Under the pieces are notes generated by a model. That model was not told the origin of the DNA, made no database searches, and was given only the letters and a program-made list of their open reading frames with translations. Source: Fonsecaea monophora (taxonomy: Eukaryota > Ascomycota > Eurotiomycetes > Chaetothyriales > Herpotrichiellaceae). Taken from it: DNA of 64,000 nt. The DNA is taken from assembly GCF_001642475.1 (NCBI RefSeq), contig NW_019174012.1, positions 83,144 to 147,143 on the forward strand. The letters are read 5' to 3'. This document shows positions 54,788 to 64,000 of the stretch, piece by piece (within the stretch, counting starts at the first letter, position 1; every line of letters begins with the position of its first letter). The position numbers and the translations under genes were made by a program.

Positions 54788-56753
54788 TCAAGCTGCCAAA
54801 GCATACCGAACACTCAGACCTGGGAAACCGCCGGCAGACCTCCAGCTGCGGGTGATGCTCAGAAAATCCATGGGATTTCCACCATATGGATTGTTCCGAG
54901 CAGTCTTCTTCCCAACTGCACCTTCATCGTTGTAGTAGCCAGGCGTGCAAGACAGAAGATACTCGGTACGATCCTTGCTTCTTCTGTAAATCTCCTCCAT
55001 CCACGCCTGTTCAGCTTCGGCAGTAACCTCAAAGCGTTCGATCTTTTCATTCCTCGCCTTAGTCATAACGTAGACAAGGTGGGAAGCCTGGTCATCAAGG
55101 CTGTGATGATAGTTAGGGAAGCCAGAGTTCTGTGCAGAGTTCACAATGAAGAGATTAGGGAAGCCGTTAGTTGCCCATCCGTGAAGGGTAAGAGGGCCGT
55201 CGGACCATTTCTCTGAGAAACCTTGGCCATTAACACCGTAGATGTTGAGGTTATGACGGAGTTTCCAGTCGGTATTATACTCAAATCCGGTAGCGTAGAC
55301 AATGCAGTCGAGTTCATACTCCTTTCCATTCGCCACGATACCCTTCTCCGTGATGCGGTCCACGCCATGACCTTGAGTGTCCACCAGGGTGACATTCGGT
55401 CGGTTGAATGTTGGGAGGTACTCGTCATGGAAACATGGTCGCTTACAAAATTGGTTGAAATAAGGCTTGAGAGCCTCGGCCGTCTTTGGGTCTTTCACAA
55501 TCTGCTCCACGCGTTTGCGAAGCGACTCCATCTTCTTGTAATCGGCTAGTTGCATAGCCCTGGCTGTTTCTTCGGGAGTCAGGGACTCGGTATAGCCTGT
55601 CTTGCTTTGGCCAAACCAGCCAGATAGGATTTGTAGAGCCGAAGTCCATCCGTCATTGACAAGGTCCTTTTCTACCTTTTTGCCTGTACATATGAGGGCA
55701 AAGTTGTCCATACGCTCGCGTTGCCAACCAGGTTGTTGTTTAGAGAAAGTTTCTTTATCTGTGAGTCGGTTATTGCGGATATCGACCGACGCTGGCGTGC
55801 GTTGGAAAACATAGAGTTCCTTCGACCACCTGCCGAGATGGGGAGTAACCTGGATGCCTGTGGCGCCAGTTCCAATGATGCCCACGCGCTTATCGACCAG
55901 CTTGGTCAAATTTCCTTCCGTGTCACCCCCAGAGTAATCGTAATCCCAGCGGCTGGTGTGCATCTGCTTCCCTTTGAAAGTCTCGATTCCAGGGATGCCG
56001 GGAAATTTGGGATTGTCGAATGGTCCACATGATGAAACGAGGAATTTAGACGAGAGGAGGTCACCTCTCGTAGTCGTCATGTTCCATCGTAAGGTTGCCT
56101 CGTCCCACCGTACTTCACGACAGCCTGTCTGAAACAAGACCTTATCATACAAGCCGAATTGTCGAGCGAGCAAGCAAAGATACTCGTAGATTTCTTTTCC
56201 GTAAGAGTATTTTCGTTTTGGGACGTATCCAGTGTCCTCAAGCATAGGCATGTAGATGTAAGATTCAATGTCAATCTGTATGCCTGGGTAACGATTCCAA
56301 TACCTAGAATGTGTTATGAGCGCGGATGTGTTTATAAGGTGCAACCGTGGAGGACACTCACCACACTCCTCCGAAATCCCCAGCCTTTTCCACAATCTTG
56401 ATATTTTGGAACCCGGCTTTGACAAGACGGCAAGCCATGATGACACCACCCACACCACCACCGATGATCGTAATATCGTGCTCTTCTATCACAGGGTCAC
56501 GTACGATTTCTTTGGCAAATGGATCATTCACCATCTCCGGAAGCACGCTGACTTTGGACGTCGCCACATGTTGATATTGCTCTATACCAGCCTTCTGGAG
56601 GCGCTTGATTCTCTCTTCGTTGTACTTGGCGGTCATTTGGTCAAAATCAACAACCATCTCGCGCCAATCCGGAGGTATCTGAGCTTCTGGCGGAGGGGCA
56701 ACGTCTGCCAAAGCGTCGGAGACGACTGATACAGTGGAAGTCTCGGTAGACAT
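54788..56753 (-). CDS. Baeyer-Villiger monooxygenase, long form
   Basis: Two exons (56362-56753, 54788-56303; 58 bp intron) give 635 residues. A 90-residue N-terminal extension precedes DITIIGGGVGGVIMACRL (FAD motif) and FGGVWYWNRYPG, where Val replaces the usual Thr of GGTW. Fingerprint FKGKQMHTSRWDYDYSGG, NADPH motif RVGIIGTGATGIQVTPHL, later DCIVYATGFEYNTDWKL. N-terminal extension and length fit the cycloalkanone/steroid-ketone BVMO group with long N-terminus seen in fungi and actinomycetes. The product is expected to be a lactone or ester. It differs strongly from the 43.8 kb BVMO, so the two probably act on different ketones or steps. Confidence 0.93.
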
Positions 56754-57592
56754 CTCGAAAGATTGAATATTCAGGCTTGCTATTCCGCAATGTTCACACG
56801 GATGGACAGAGCGTCGGAGAACGTAAAGAACACTTTTCAGACTATATACCGTATTCCATCACTCCGCAGCGGACCAAGTCATGGCTCATTACAAGTTGAG
56901 CACATCCGTCGAACTGCAGTGTGTCATCGTTAATTAGTCAAGACTCCGGCCGACCACCTAACCTATCAATAATTAACGAACGTCACAGGGTAACTAGTGT
57001 CGATGATACAACGAGTATTGACTTGCCGTACCGTAGACCAGGGTCACATGTTCACTCGAACTTCACGATGTGCCCGTGAAAGACTTCGGATATCACACGA
57101 TGCCACCTGGCCGACAGCTACTTTCTAGGACGCGAATGGTGCCAGCTTCCAGCGGAATTATAGCACCACGAAACTGCTTCACCTCTGAGTAGTTTTCGTT
57201 TGACCATTAGCATCTCGTAGTCACTTCATTATTCACAAAAGTCCTCGCAATTGCAAAATGTAGGTGTGCAGAGTCTAGACCATAGGGTGATCGATATCTT
57301 GGGGACTATATTTCACGGAGGGGGTACAATATAATTCTCGGTCTTGTTTGATCGAAAACGAGAGAGCGGTGTGGCTGAATCCACAGCACGGAGGGCAACC
57401 TAATTCAGATCGTATGATAGTGAAAGAATTGTCTTCGTGTAGCTAGCTATCCATGGGTCTTTCTGACTCTTCCGGCTGTATACATATTCACACCAACCAG
57501 TTCAGCCGCTCACATGAATTTCAGTGTATGCTCCTCAAAAGAACGTTGGGACCCACAGACTTGGGCTTCACGCCGGTTGCGACGCCCTGGAC
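56754..57592. other. Intergenic, 0.84 kb
   Basis: Upstream of the long BVMO and 3' flank of the EthD gene. No gene or repeat recognised. Confidence 0.4.
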
Positions 57593-57949
57593 TTAGTGTT
57601 TTAGCTCGAAGGTGCTATCGACCCAGGAACCTTTGATCTCGCCAATGATCGGGAAGGGAGCTTTGATGTCAGTATACTTGGGGATGTCGTCGCTCGGTTC
57701 CTGGCTAGCCTCTTTCAGCGCCTTGAAAAATCCTTCGACGCTGTCCCAGAACTCGATAGTTTGCACGACGTAGGGACTGGTGCCGTATGGAGTTTCTTTT
57801 TCGGGCTGAATAACGTGATAAGATCGCATGCCGTAGGGTTTGTGATGCTTCAACTGCAGAGGCATGTGTACTTTGAGGTAATAGTCCATGTCAAACTTGT
57901 AGTTGTTGTCCGCAGGACGGGGGTAGTTGGCAATGAAAATGGCACCCAT
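57593..57949 (-). CDS. EthD-domain protein
   Basis: Intronless, 118 residues. AIFIANYPRPADNNYKFDMD, then YYLKVHMPLQLKHHKPYGM with the conserved H-x-P, and PYVVQTIEFWDSVEGFFKAL match the EthD ferredoxin-like fold. Members help in ether or steroid degradation and in fungal pathways as small cyclases, decarboxylases or accessory factors. It lies just upstream of the BVMO on the same strand, supporting a shared pathway. The reaction is unknown. Confidence 0.85.
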   Translation of the reverse strand: MGAIFIANYPRPADNNYKFDMDYYLKVHMPLQLKHHKPYGMRSYHVIQPEKETPYGTSPYVVQTIEFWDSVEGFFKALKEASQEPSDDIPKYTDIKAPFPIIGEIKGSWVDSTFELKH

Positions 57950-59906
57950 ATTTACTAGGCTGTCTGTTTCTTTTGTATGTCTTGGAGGTGTGATAGTTTG
58001 CCGTGTAAGATGTTCGATGAGATTGATACCAATATGCTTTTCGAGACTGGGGTGTTCAATCCAGAAGCTATATAATGGGCTGGCGCTTGGTGAGATGACA
58101 GATCTACAGCAGGATTTCCCGACGATCAGTTCTTTCGACTTCTAGATGACTGTTAAGCAACGTGTCCTTTGGCAAAAGTGCATTTCTAGCCCATTCAGTG
58201 ATTAGTCAAGTGTCGCCCAGCACATTGAGTAATACCGTATGCGTCACGACGGACGTTCTAATAACAGGTGCGTCACACCATGCAATTATCGAGTCGGGCG
58301 AGTTCAGTTGTTTCGACGTCCACAATGAGCTAGCTCTCCCCAGTAGCGACTCTGCTTTCATTTCGAGCGTGATAGATTCAATTGACTGAATTGATGTAGC
58401 GTGTTGGTGGGGAACAATCTACTGCTGACTGCCCCCTTCCTCGACGTAGTCACTATTCTTGACATACACTATACTGGCGGCTGGTCATGATTCACGCAAT
58501 GTAGACGTCACCTATCATTGTGGGGTCTCCAGTTCCTCCTCCACTTGGACCAATCCCCGCCTGCTGCGAACCCCGCCAAGACGCACCCATACCCCGCTGG
58601 TTGCGAAAGGAAAGCGTGGTATTGAGACCTGGAAGTTTCACCAGCTCTCGCACGTTGGTATAAGACAGATTGAGGTTAGAAATCTACGAGCATCATGAAA
58701 CTTTCCATGAGGGCTGTTGCCGATGCGAATGCTCAGGACCTAGAGGCTGGTTTAAACGCCTTTACACGCCTTAGTATCCATAAACGACCAAAACTTACGG
58801 GCGGAAAACTACACATTCACGTAGATTGACTGCGCTGCCTCACTTTGGTTGTAAGAGAAGGTCCATCAGTATTCAATAGATCGGAATTTGTTCAAGCGTT
58901 GCTTTGATCCTGACGATCGTTAATGCAAATTATCTTACGTCGTCTGTCTCCGTCGACCTGTTATAGCTCCGGTCGGGCTGATATGGACACTCCCGTCCGG
59001 TCCAGAAGATCATGTCCGCCACCAATTTGGTGCCACAAACGGAGTGGCATTCTATTTCCCAAATAGGCCACCCCAGGTTTGTTGATGGCGCTCTCGTCGC
59101 ATTTATAAATTCGCCCTGGGATTGATTGGAGCTGGACCGTATGTAAGTTCTTTAGAAGTATAATGGTTCCAGTGTTGATCCACTCTCCGGGATGTTTCTG
59201 GACAGCGGCATAGATCATATTCTATAGTACTGCCGTTACGCACTGTGTTTGCTTATCGTTAGTCCTGTACTGAGAGCCTGACTAGCGATGCTAGTCACTT
59301 GTACCTTACTCCTCTTTAAAGCATGTGTCCTGATAAATCCCGGCTTTACTAAAGTGTTCGTCGTTGATTTTCAGCTCACTCTTCGTAAATGACTAATCTC
59401 AATAATTATGCTCGACACCCAAGGGGGTGATAGAATATAATTTAGTGACGTGATTTAGACGTTAAGCCTAGAAAGTAACCTAGATAGCGATAGTATTCTA
59501 CATCGAGGATTACTATTTGTAATTAAGTGGATTTAGTCTTGGTAGGGCTACTAGCTAGGCGGATGCGGGCATAATAAGTCATCAGTCATACGGAAGTGCC
59601 GGCCTGTGCACTGGATGCCCGTGTTGAGGAACTAGCTCTACTGTAGTGGGTCATTATTTATACTATACTAATACAGGAAGTATTTAGTCAGCTTGAGCTT
59701 GAATAAAATTATGCCTACTAATCTGATTCTCCTCCACCAGCCCTTTCTACGATCTAAAAGTCTGAATATAAATGTGCGTGAGATTAGAATGTATGCGATC
59801 ACATACAATACTTTAATATAAGAGCTATATGCCAGGATCTTTCGATAGATTACAGCTCACTCACTCTTAGTTTGACTGAGGTACTACACTATTTACAGTG
59901 CTGGGC
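57950..59906. other. Long intergenic, 2.0 kb, AT-rich right half
   Basis: Divergent upstream region of the EthD and NmrA-like genes. At 58961-59218 a minus-strand frame reads GEWINTGTIILLKNLHTVQL and RIYKCDESAINKPGVAYLG, which looks protein-like but has no start context or known family; perhaps a gene remnant. 59400-59850 is AT-rich, as if decayed repeat DNA. Confidence 0.4.
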
Positions 59907-60851
59907 ATGGCGCCGACATTTCTCATCGCTGGTGCGACGGGCAACACAGGGAGAAGTGTTGTCGAAACGCTGTCGAAACTGATTCAAAAGAGCGATGTTT
60001 TTTCTGATCACCGCATAATGGCCCTGACACGGTCAGCGAAAAGCCCTACAGCACAACAATTCAGCAAGCTCCCGGCAGTTGACGTGGTTGAGTTTAACTG
60101 GGTGGATATCACGGCCGACTGGCTCTGTCAGCATCACATCGTGAGAGCTTTCATTGCGCCTCATAACCAACCAAACCAGTTCGCTGAGGAATCTACGTTT
60201 CACTTGGCCGCTCTGAAAGCAGGTCTGGACTATATCGTTCGAATATCGACGACCGCTGCAAATGTTCGCCCGAACTGCGACGCATACTATCCACGATCAC
60301 ATTGGGCTATTGAGGCTCTATTAAGCTCACCAGAATTCAAGGGCCTAAAATGGACTTCGCTGCAGCCTAATGTATTCGCCACTTTCTGGCTTTGGAATGC
60401 GGCAGAGTTGATCAAGAATTACCAAAAGACTGGCCAACAAAGTACGCTACGCGTTATGGCATCTCGTGACGCACCGGTCGGAGTCATCCACCCAGATGAC
60501 GTCGGAGACTTCGCCGCACATCTCCTGGTCACGGAAGATGTAAGTCCTCATAATGGCTTGAAATACAATCTCAACGGCCCTGAAGATATCACTGGAAATC
60601 AAATTGTCGAAATGATCGAGAAGTACATTGGAGTGCCGGTCAAGGATGTAAGCTTTAAGGATATAACCTTCGTTGATGACATGGCTAGCAACTCCGGAGA
60701 GAGTAAGAGCGTTATTTCAACGATCAAGTATGCTCTGGTAACCGCATGGGAGGGCAAATGTACCGCGTCCACGACCAGTCCAGGGGTTACAAAGATAGCG
60801 GCACCAAAGCGTACCCCAAAAGATGTGATGAAGGCCCTCCTTGAGGCTTAG
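59907..60851 (+). CDS. NmrA-like NAD(P)-binding oxidoreductase
   Basis: Intronless, 314 residues from ATG 59907; the upstream in-frame GTG at 59898 is ignored. FLIAGATGNTGRSVVETLS is the atypical-SDR G-x-x-G-x-x-G dinucleotide motif. Then AFIAPHNQPNQFAEES, YIVRISTTAANVRPN, HWAIEALLSS, SLQPNVFATFWLWN, and GVIHPDDVGDFAAHLL with the NmrA-family DVG. Such proteins are NADPH-dependent reductases or redox sensors. It is tail-to-tail with the last MFS gene, only 84 bp apart. Confidence 0.9.
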   Translation: MAPTFLIAGATGNTGRSVVETLSKLIQKSDVFSDHRIMALTRSAKSPTAQQFSKLPAVDVVEFNWVDITADWLCQHHIVRAFIAPHNQPNQFAEESTFHLAALKAGLDYIVRISTTAANVRPNCDAYYPRSHWAIEALLSSPEFKGLKWTSLQPNVFATFWLWNAAELIKNYQKTGQQSTLRVMASRDAPVGVIHPDDVGDFAAHLLVTEDVSPHNGLKYNLNGPEDITGNQIVEMIEKYIGVPVKDVSFKDITFVDDMASNSGESKSVISTIKYALVTAWEGKCTASTTSPGVTKIAAPKRTPKDVMKALLEA

Positions 60852-60935
60852 CCATTAATATCATTGTGGCCGCCCGGAAGGATTTTCCCCACGCCGTTCA
60901 CTTTGACGCGACCAGAGATCTGCGGTCCGAGAGCC

Positions 60936-62553
60936 TCAATAGGTATACCGGAATTCCTTCTTCTCGAAATCTGTGAGATCAGAAAACGAGGTTTGGGTCA
61001 AATTGGAGTCCGAGACCGATGCTGTCCCTAGCTCTTGACGGTCCCTCCTCTTGTTTTCCAAATAGCATAGGAACCCATACGCAGAGATGGCGGCGATTGC
61101 CACGACAAAGCACGCCATCTGGCCTTCAAATCCACGAGAATATGTGGGCGCATCGTTCGAGCGGAATGTCTGTGGTCCCAAGATGCATCCAACACAATAA
61201 GAGATAAAGAAGACAGCATTCATGGTGAGTTTCTTGGAGTGACCGGACGTATTGGCCATGGGGAGGGAGGTTGCTAGCACGTACGGCGCCCAATACGTGT
61301 AGAATAAGTAGTAGGCACCCAGGAGTCCACTCCGGTTGTCACTGTCAAACTTCCATAACATGACGGCGGATGCCAGAGTGACCATATCTCCCCCAGCAAT
61401 GAAAGCGCATCGGGTGTTGGGCAGGTAGGACTGAATGATTGACAGAAGAATCTGCCAGACTGTGGCAATGATTCCTGTGGGAATCCCAATGACCACCGTC
61501 TTGATGGGCGAGTAGCCCATCCCCCGCACGATAATCGCCGCAAAAGTGACAATACCCGAATTCGGGATGTTCTGCGCAATCGCAAATATGGCCAACAGCC
61601 AGGTCTTGGGGTCCGTCAAACATTCACGAACCTGGTACCATTTCACCTTCTTATCCTCCACCCCGGTATTGTTCTCCCTCACGCGGTAGAGGCACACATA
61701 CTTCTCCCGCTCACTGAGATACCAACAATCGACGGGTGAGCTGGGCAGAAAAATGAAGATGACGATGGCCCAAAGGACGGAAAACCCGCCCAGGACGAGG
61801 AACAACAGGCGCCAGGGATGCAGAGCTGTGTTCGTATGGCCGATGCCGTAACTCACAATCCCAGAAAAGACGGTCGAAAGCTGCCGACTTTTGTTAGCTC
61901 GCGACCAATTCTAGAGACTGAGAGGACGGGGAGTCGAGACTTACCGAATTGAACCAGAATGCCACGCGAATTGGCTGCTCCTTCTTTCGCCACCACATGA
62001 CCGTCATGATGCTTGACACGGGGAAGACAAAGGCCTCCATCATGCCCATGAGGAATCGGACGGCGGCCAAGGAACCGAAACTGTTGGTGGCAGCAGTGCA
62101 CAACATCATGACCGCCCACCCCATGATGGTGATGGCGAAGAACTTTCCGAGGGGAAGGCGCTGGATGAGGATGGCCGCAGGGTACTCGGCCACCAGGTAG
62201 CCAAAGTAGAAGAGCGAGCCGACCCAGGAGAACTGATTTCCCTCCAAATTGGTATCTTCCGACATGCCGTAGATTGCCGCATTGGAGATGATGACTTTGT
62301 CAATGGCCGCAAGGACAACGGTAACCAGGATCAGCGGTAAAATCGTCAGGTCAATCTTCCAAAGTACACGGCGTTCCTCTTGAGGTGAGACGGGATCCTG
62401 GGCGACAGAAGTGTCCAACGTGGCCAGGAATTGGGCCGCAACATCCAGGTCTTTGCGTGGGGCTCCATCAGACGGTACATCCTCCAAGATCACTGCTTCG
62501 TTCTGAAACTTGTCAGCATCGGGAGATGGGCTACTGGCTCGTTCGTTGCTCAT
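60936..62553 (-). CDS. MFS transporter, anion:cation symporter (Dal5-like)
   Basis: Two exons (61945-62553, 60936-61880; 64 bp intron) give 517 residues. A 65-residue polar N-terminus precedes RRVLWKIDLTILPLILVTVV, AAIDKVIISNAAIYGM, FFYFGYLVAEYPAAIL-like helix 2-3, RFLMGMMEAFVFPVSSIM, MTVMWWRKKEQPIRVAFWFN, FLPSSPVDCWYLSEREKYVC in the central loop and FRSNDAPTYSRGF near the last helices. These are ACS/Dal5 marks; members take up allantoate, nicotinate, phthalate-like and other organic acids. As the end gene of the enzyme run it may import the pathway substrate. Confidence 0.9.
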
Positions 62554-63185
62554 GGCGGCGAGGTGGTTCAGCTACTTTTTGGTGACAGACGCGGCGAGCT
62601 ACGCGAAGAATTCTTATTCGGGCGGTGCATGCCAGGATACCACCTGACCTTCATATACAATCCGTAGGAGTGAGTAGTGTATCCCAACACGGCGAACACG
62701 GAATTGGTTTCCGGATCGAGATTCACAATGCTTGCATATCGTGGGGGGAAACAGGGGACCAACTAGTGATAGCACTCCACCAACCCGGGTGAGAGCCGCG
62801 CTAGCCGTGTGTAGCGAGGGCGTGCTGTCCGTCAATGCCCGTGGCGCGCAAAACTCTCACTATTGTCCCGCGCTCAGCTCCGTGAAGGCAGTGGGGCGTA
62901 GGACGGGGCATTCACATCGAACTAAGTTCCCACGGCAAGGTTTTCCGAGTCGGCAATATGGCTCTTTAGCCATCGGAGTAAAGGTGGCATTGTCCGTCTA
63001 CTATATGAGCTGTTTCATTGAGCCAAATGCGAACGTCCTCAACTTCTTCCGGGACTTCTTTAAACTAGCTCATTTCGTGTAACGAGCCTGTTAGAAAGGT
63101 TATGAGGATCCTTATGGGTCATAAAATTGTGAAAGTCTTATTAAATCTATCTTTCCAAGGGCCTATTTAGCAGTCACTAGTAAAG
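62554..63185. other. Intergenic, 0.63 kb
   Basis: Promoter side of the last MFS gene, then a rapid drop to AT-rich DNA after about 63080. No gene recognised. Confidence 0.4.
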
Positions 63186-64000
63186 TGTCACGAACACCTA
63201 CGTGATACTAGAGACTTAGCTCAGGCCACTAGTTAAGTAGCTAGCTTACCGTATATATACAGTAAGAGGGGTTATACATATTAACCTTAAAGCCTTCTTT
63301 AAGCGTTAATATCTCTATCTATAGACTAATTATCTATCACTATTAACTCTATAGTATACTATAGGGAAAAAACGGCCTAGGGATATTAGGTTAGGGCTAG
63401 AAATTTCCTAGAAATAACTATATAGGAGAGAACCTCCCGTCGGTCGTAGCTTTACTTACTATAATTAAGAGCGTCCTCTAGAATATAGGATCTATTCTTA
63501 ATATTAGCTACTATTAGTTATTATAAATTATAAATTAAATATCTCTACAACTAAAAGCGTCTTCTAGAGGATAGACCTCTCTTAAGGTAAGTCTAATCTC
63601 TCGTACTATAAGATATCGTCTAAGAGTTCTAGTTAAAGCGTCCTTAAGAGAATAGACCTCTCTTAAGTAGAGTACTATCTCTCGGACTACGAGATAATAG
63701 TCCGGGAGATTTAGTTAAAGTATCCTCTAGAGGATGGAATAGTTAAGCTTTATAAATTAACCTTAATCCTCCTTCTTCTCTTCTTACATTATTCTCTCTC
63801 TTTCCTATCATCCCTCTCCTTAACTACCTATTACTCTTATATTATCCTTGTCTCTTATCCACATCTGACACTGCCGACGATCTACTCTGTGTACAACCAT
63901 GGATTCCCAGTATCAATAAAAAAAAAAAAATAATACTAAGACAATACAATAAATAGTACATCCACTCAAACAAACACTATACAACTAATTTAGAATATAA
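63186..64000. mobile_element. AT-rich, RIP-like decayed transposon, runs off the window
   Basis: It begins TGTCACGAACACC, and its first 175 bp align with the LTR-like insert at 24.6 kb, with C replaced by T and G by A at many places. The rest is extremely AT-rich with TA-dinucleotide excess and no open frame, the usual look of repeat-induced point mutation. The block continues beyond the window edge, so the element type (LTR retrotransposon likely) cannot be settled. Confidence 0.7.
63469..63745. repeat. Degenerate tandem repeat, 81-87 bp unit
   Basis: The word GCGTCCTCTAGA or its variants (GCGTCTTCTAGAGGATAG, GCGTCCTTAAGAGAATAG, TATCCTCTAGAGGATG) recurs at about 63470, 63557, 63638 and 63720. 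Each is followed by a similar order of ACCTCTCTTAAG, TCTCTCG.ACTA.GAGAT and TAGTTAAA. Three full units plus a partial one. Probably an LTR-internal repeat of the decayed element. Confidence 0.65.

Noticed and set aside
33012..62553. Secondary-metabolite biosynthetic cluster
   Set aside because: No PKS, NRPS, terpene cyclase, DMATS or RiPP precursor was seen; the beta-oxidation pair and lactonase fit breakdown better.

Overview
The window looks like genomic DNA of a filamentous ascomycete (Pezizomycotina). Most genes carry short introns of about 48-95 bp with fungal splice sites (GTAAGT-like donors, CTAAC/CTGAC-like branch sites). The protein families are typical of moulds: MFS carriers, Baeyer-Villiger-type flavin monooxygenases (BVMOs), bZIP regulators, EthD and NmrA proteins. 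There are also AT-rich, transition-decayed transposon relics that look like repeat-induced point mutation (RIP). I cannot name the species. I see no rRNA, tRNA, CRISPR array or prokaryotic feature.

Left part (1-8.3 kb): housekeeping-type genes. These are the 3' part of a Tpa1/Ofd1-like prolyl hydroxylase, a cupin protein, an Arb1/ABCF2-type ribosome-biogenesis ATPase, and a Thr/Val/Pro-rich secreted repeat protein. After a 2.5 kb gap with no convincing gene, 10.7-19.5 kb holds three MFS transporters: sugar type, ACS (anion:cation symporter) type, and a TRI12-like 14-helix type that carries a stop and a frameshift. At 20.9-23.8 kb there is a badly broken BVMO and a frameshifted carboxymuconolactone-decarboxylase-like gene. 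At 24-27 kb an AT-rich stretch carries a solo-LTR-like insertion and an intronless 2-oxoglutarate dioxygenase. Two more intact MFS carriers follow (27.5-32.0 kb).

Right part (33-62.6 kb): a dense run of enzymes without any polyketide, peptide or terpene synthase. In order: paraoxonase-type lactonase/arylesterase, zinc alcohol dehydrogenase, bZIP regulator, epoxide-hydrolase-like alpha/beta hydrolase, SnoaL-like protein, BVMO, enoyl-CoA hydratase (C-terminal SKL), acyl-CoA oxidase, lipocalin-like protein, short-chain dehydrogenase, a second BVMO, EthD protein, NmrA-like reductase and an ACS-type MFS carrier. Read together this is best explained as a catabolic cluster: uptake, oxidation of an alcohol to a cyclic ketone, BVMO ring expansion to a lactone, lactone hydrolysis, oxidation of the released hydroxy acid, and peroxisomal beta-oxidation. 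The substrate (terpenoid, alicyclic ketone or similar) is inference.

The window ends (63.2-64.0 kb) in a very AT-rich block. It begins with a decayed copy of the same LTR-like sequence found at 24.6 kb and contains an 81-87 bp degenerate tandem repeat.
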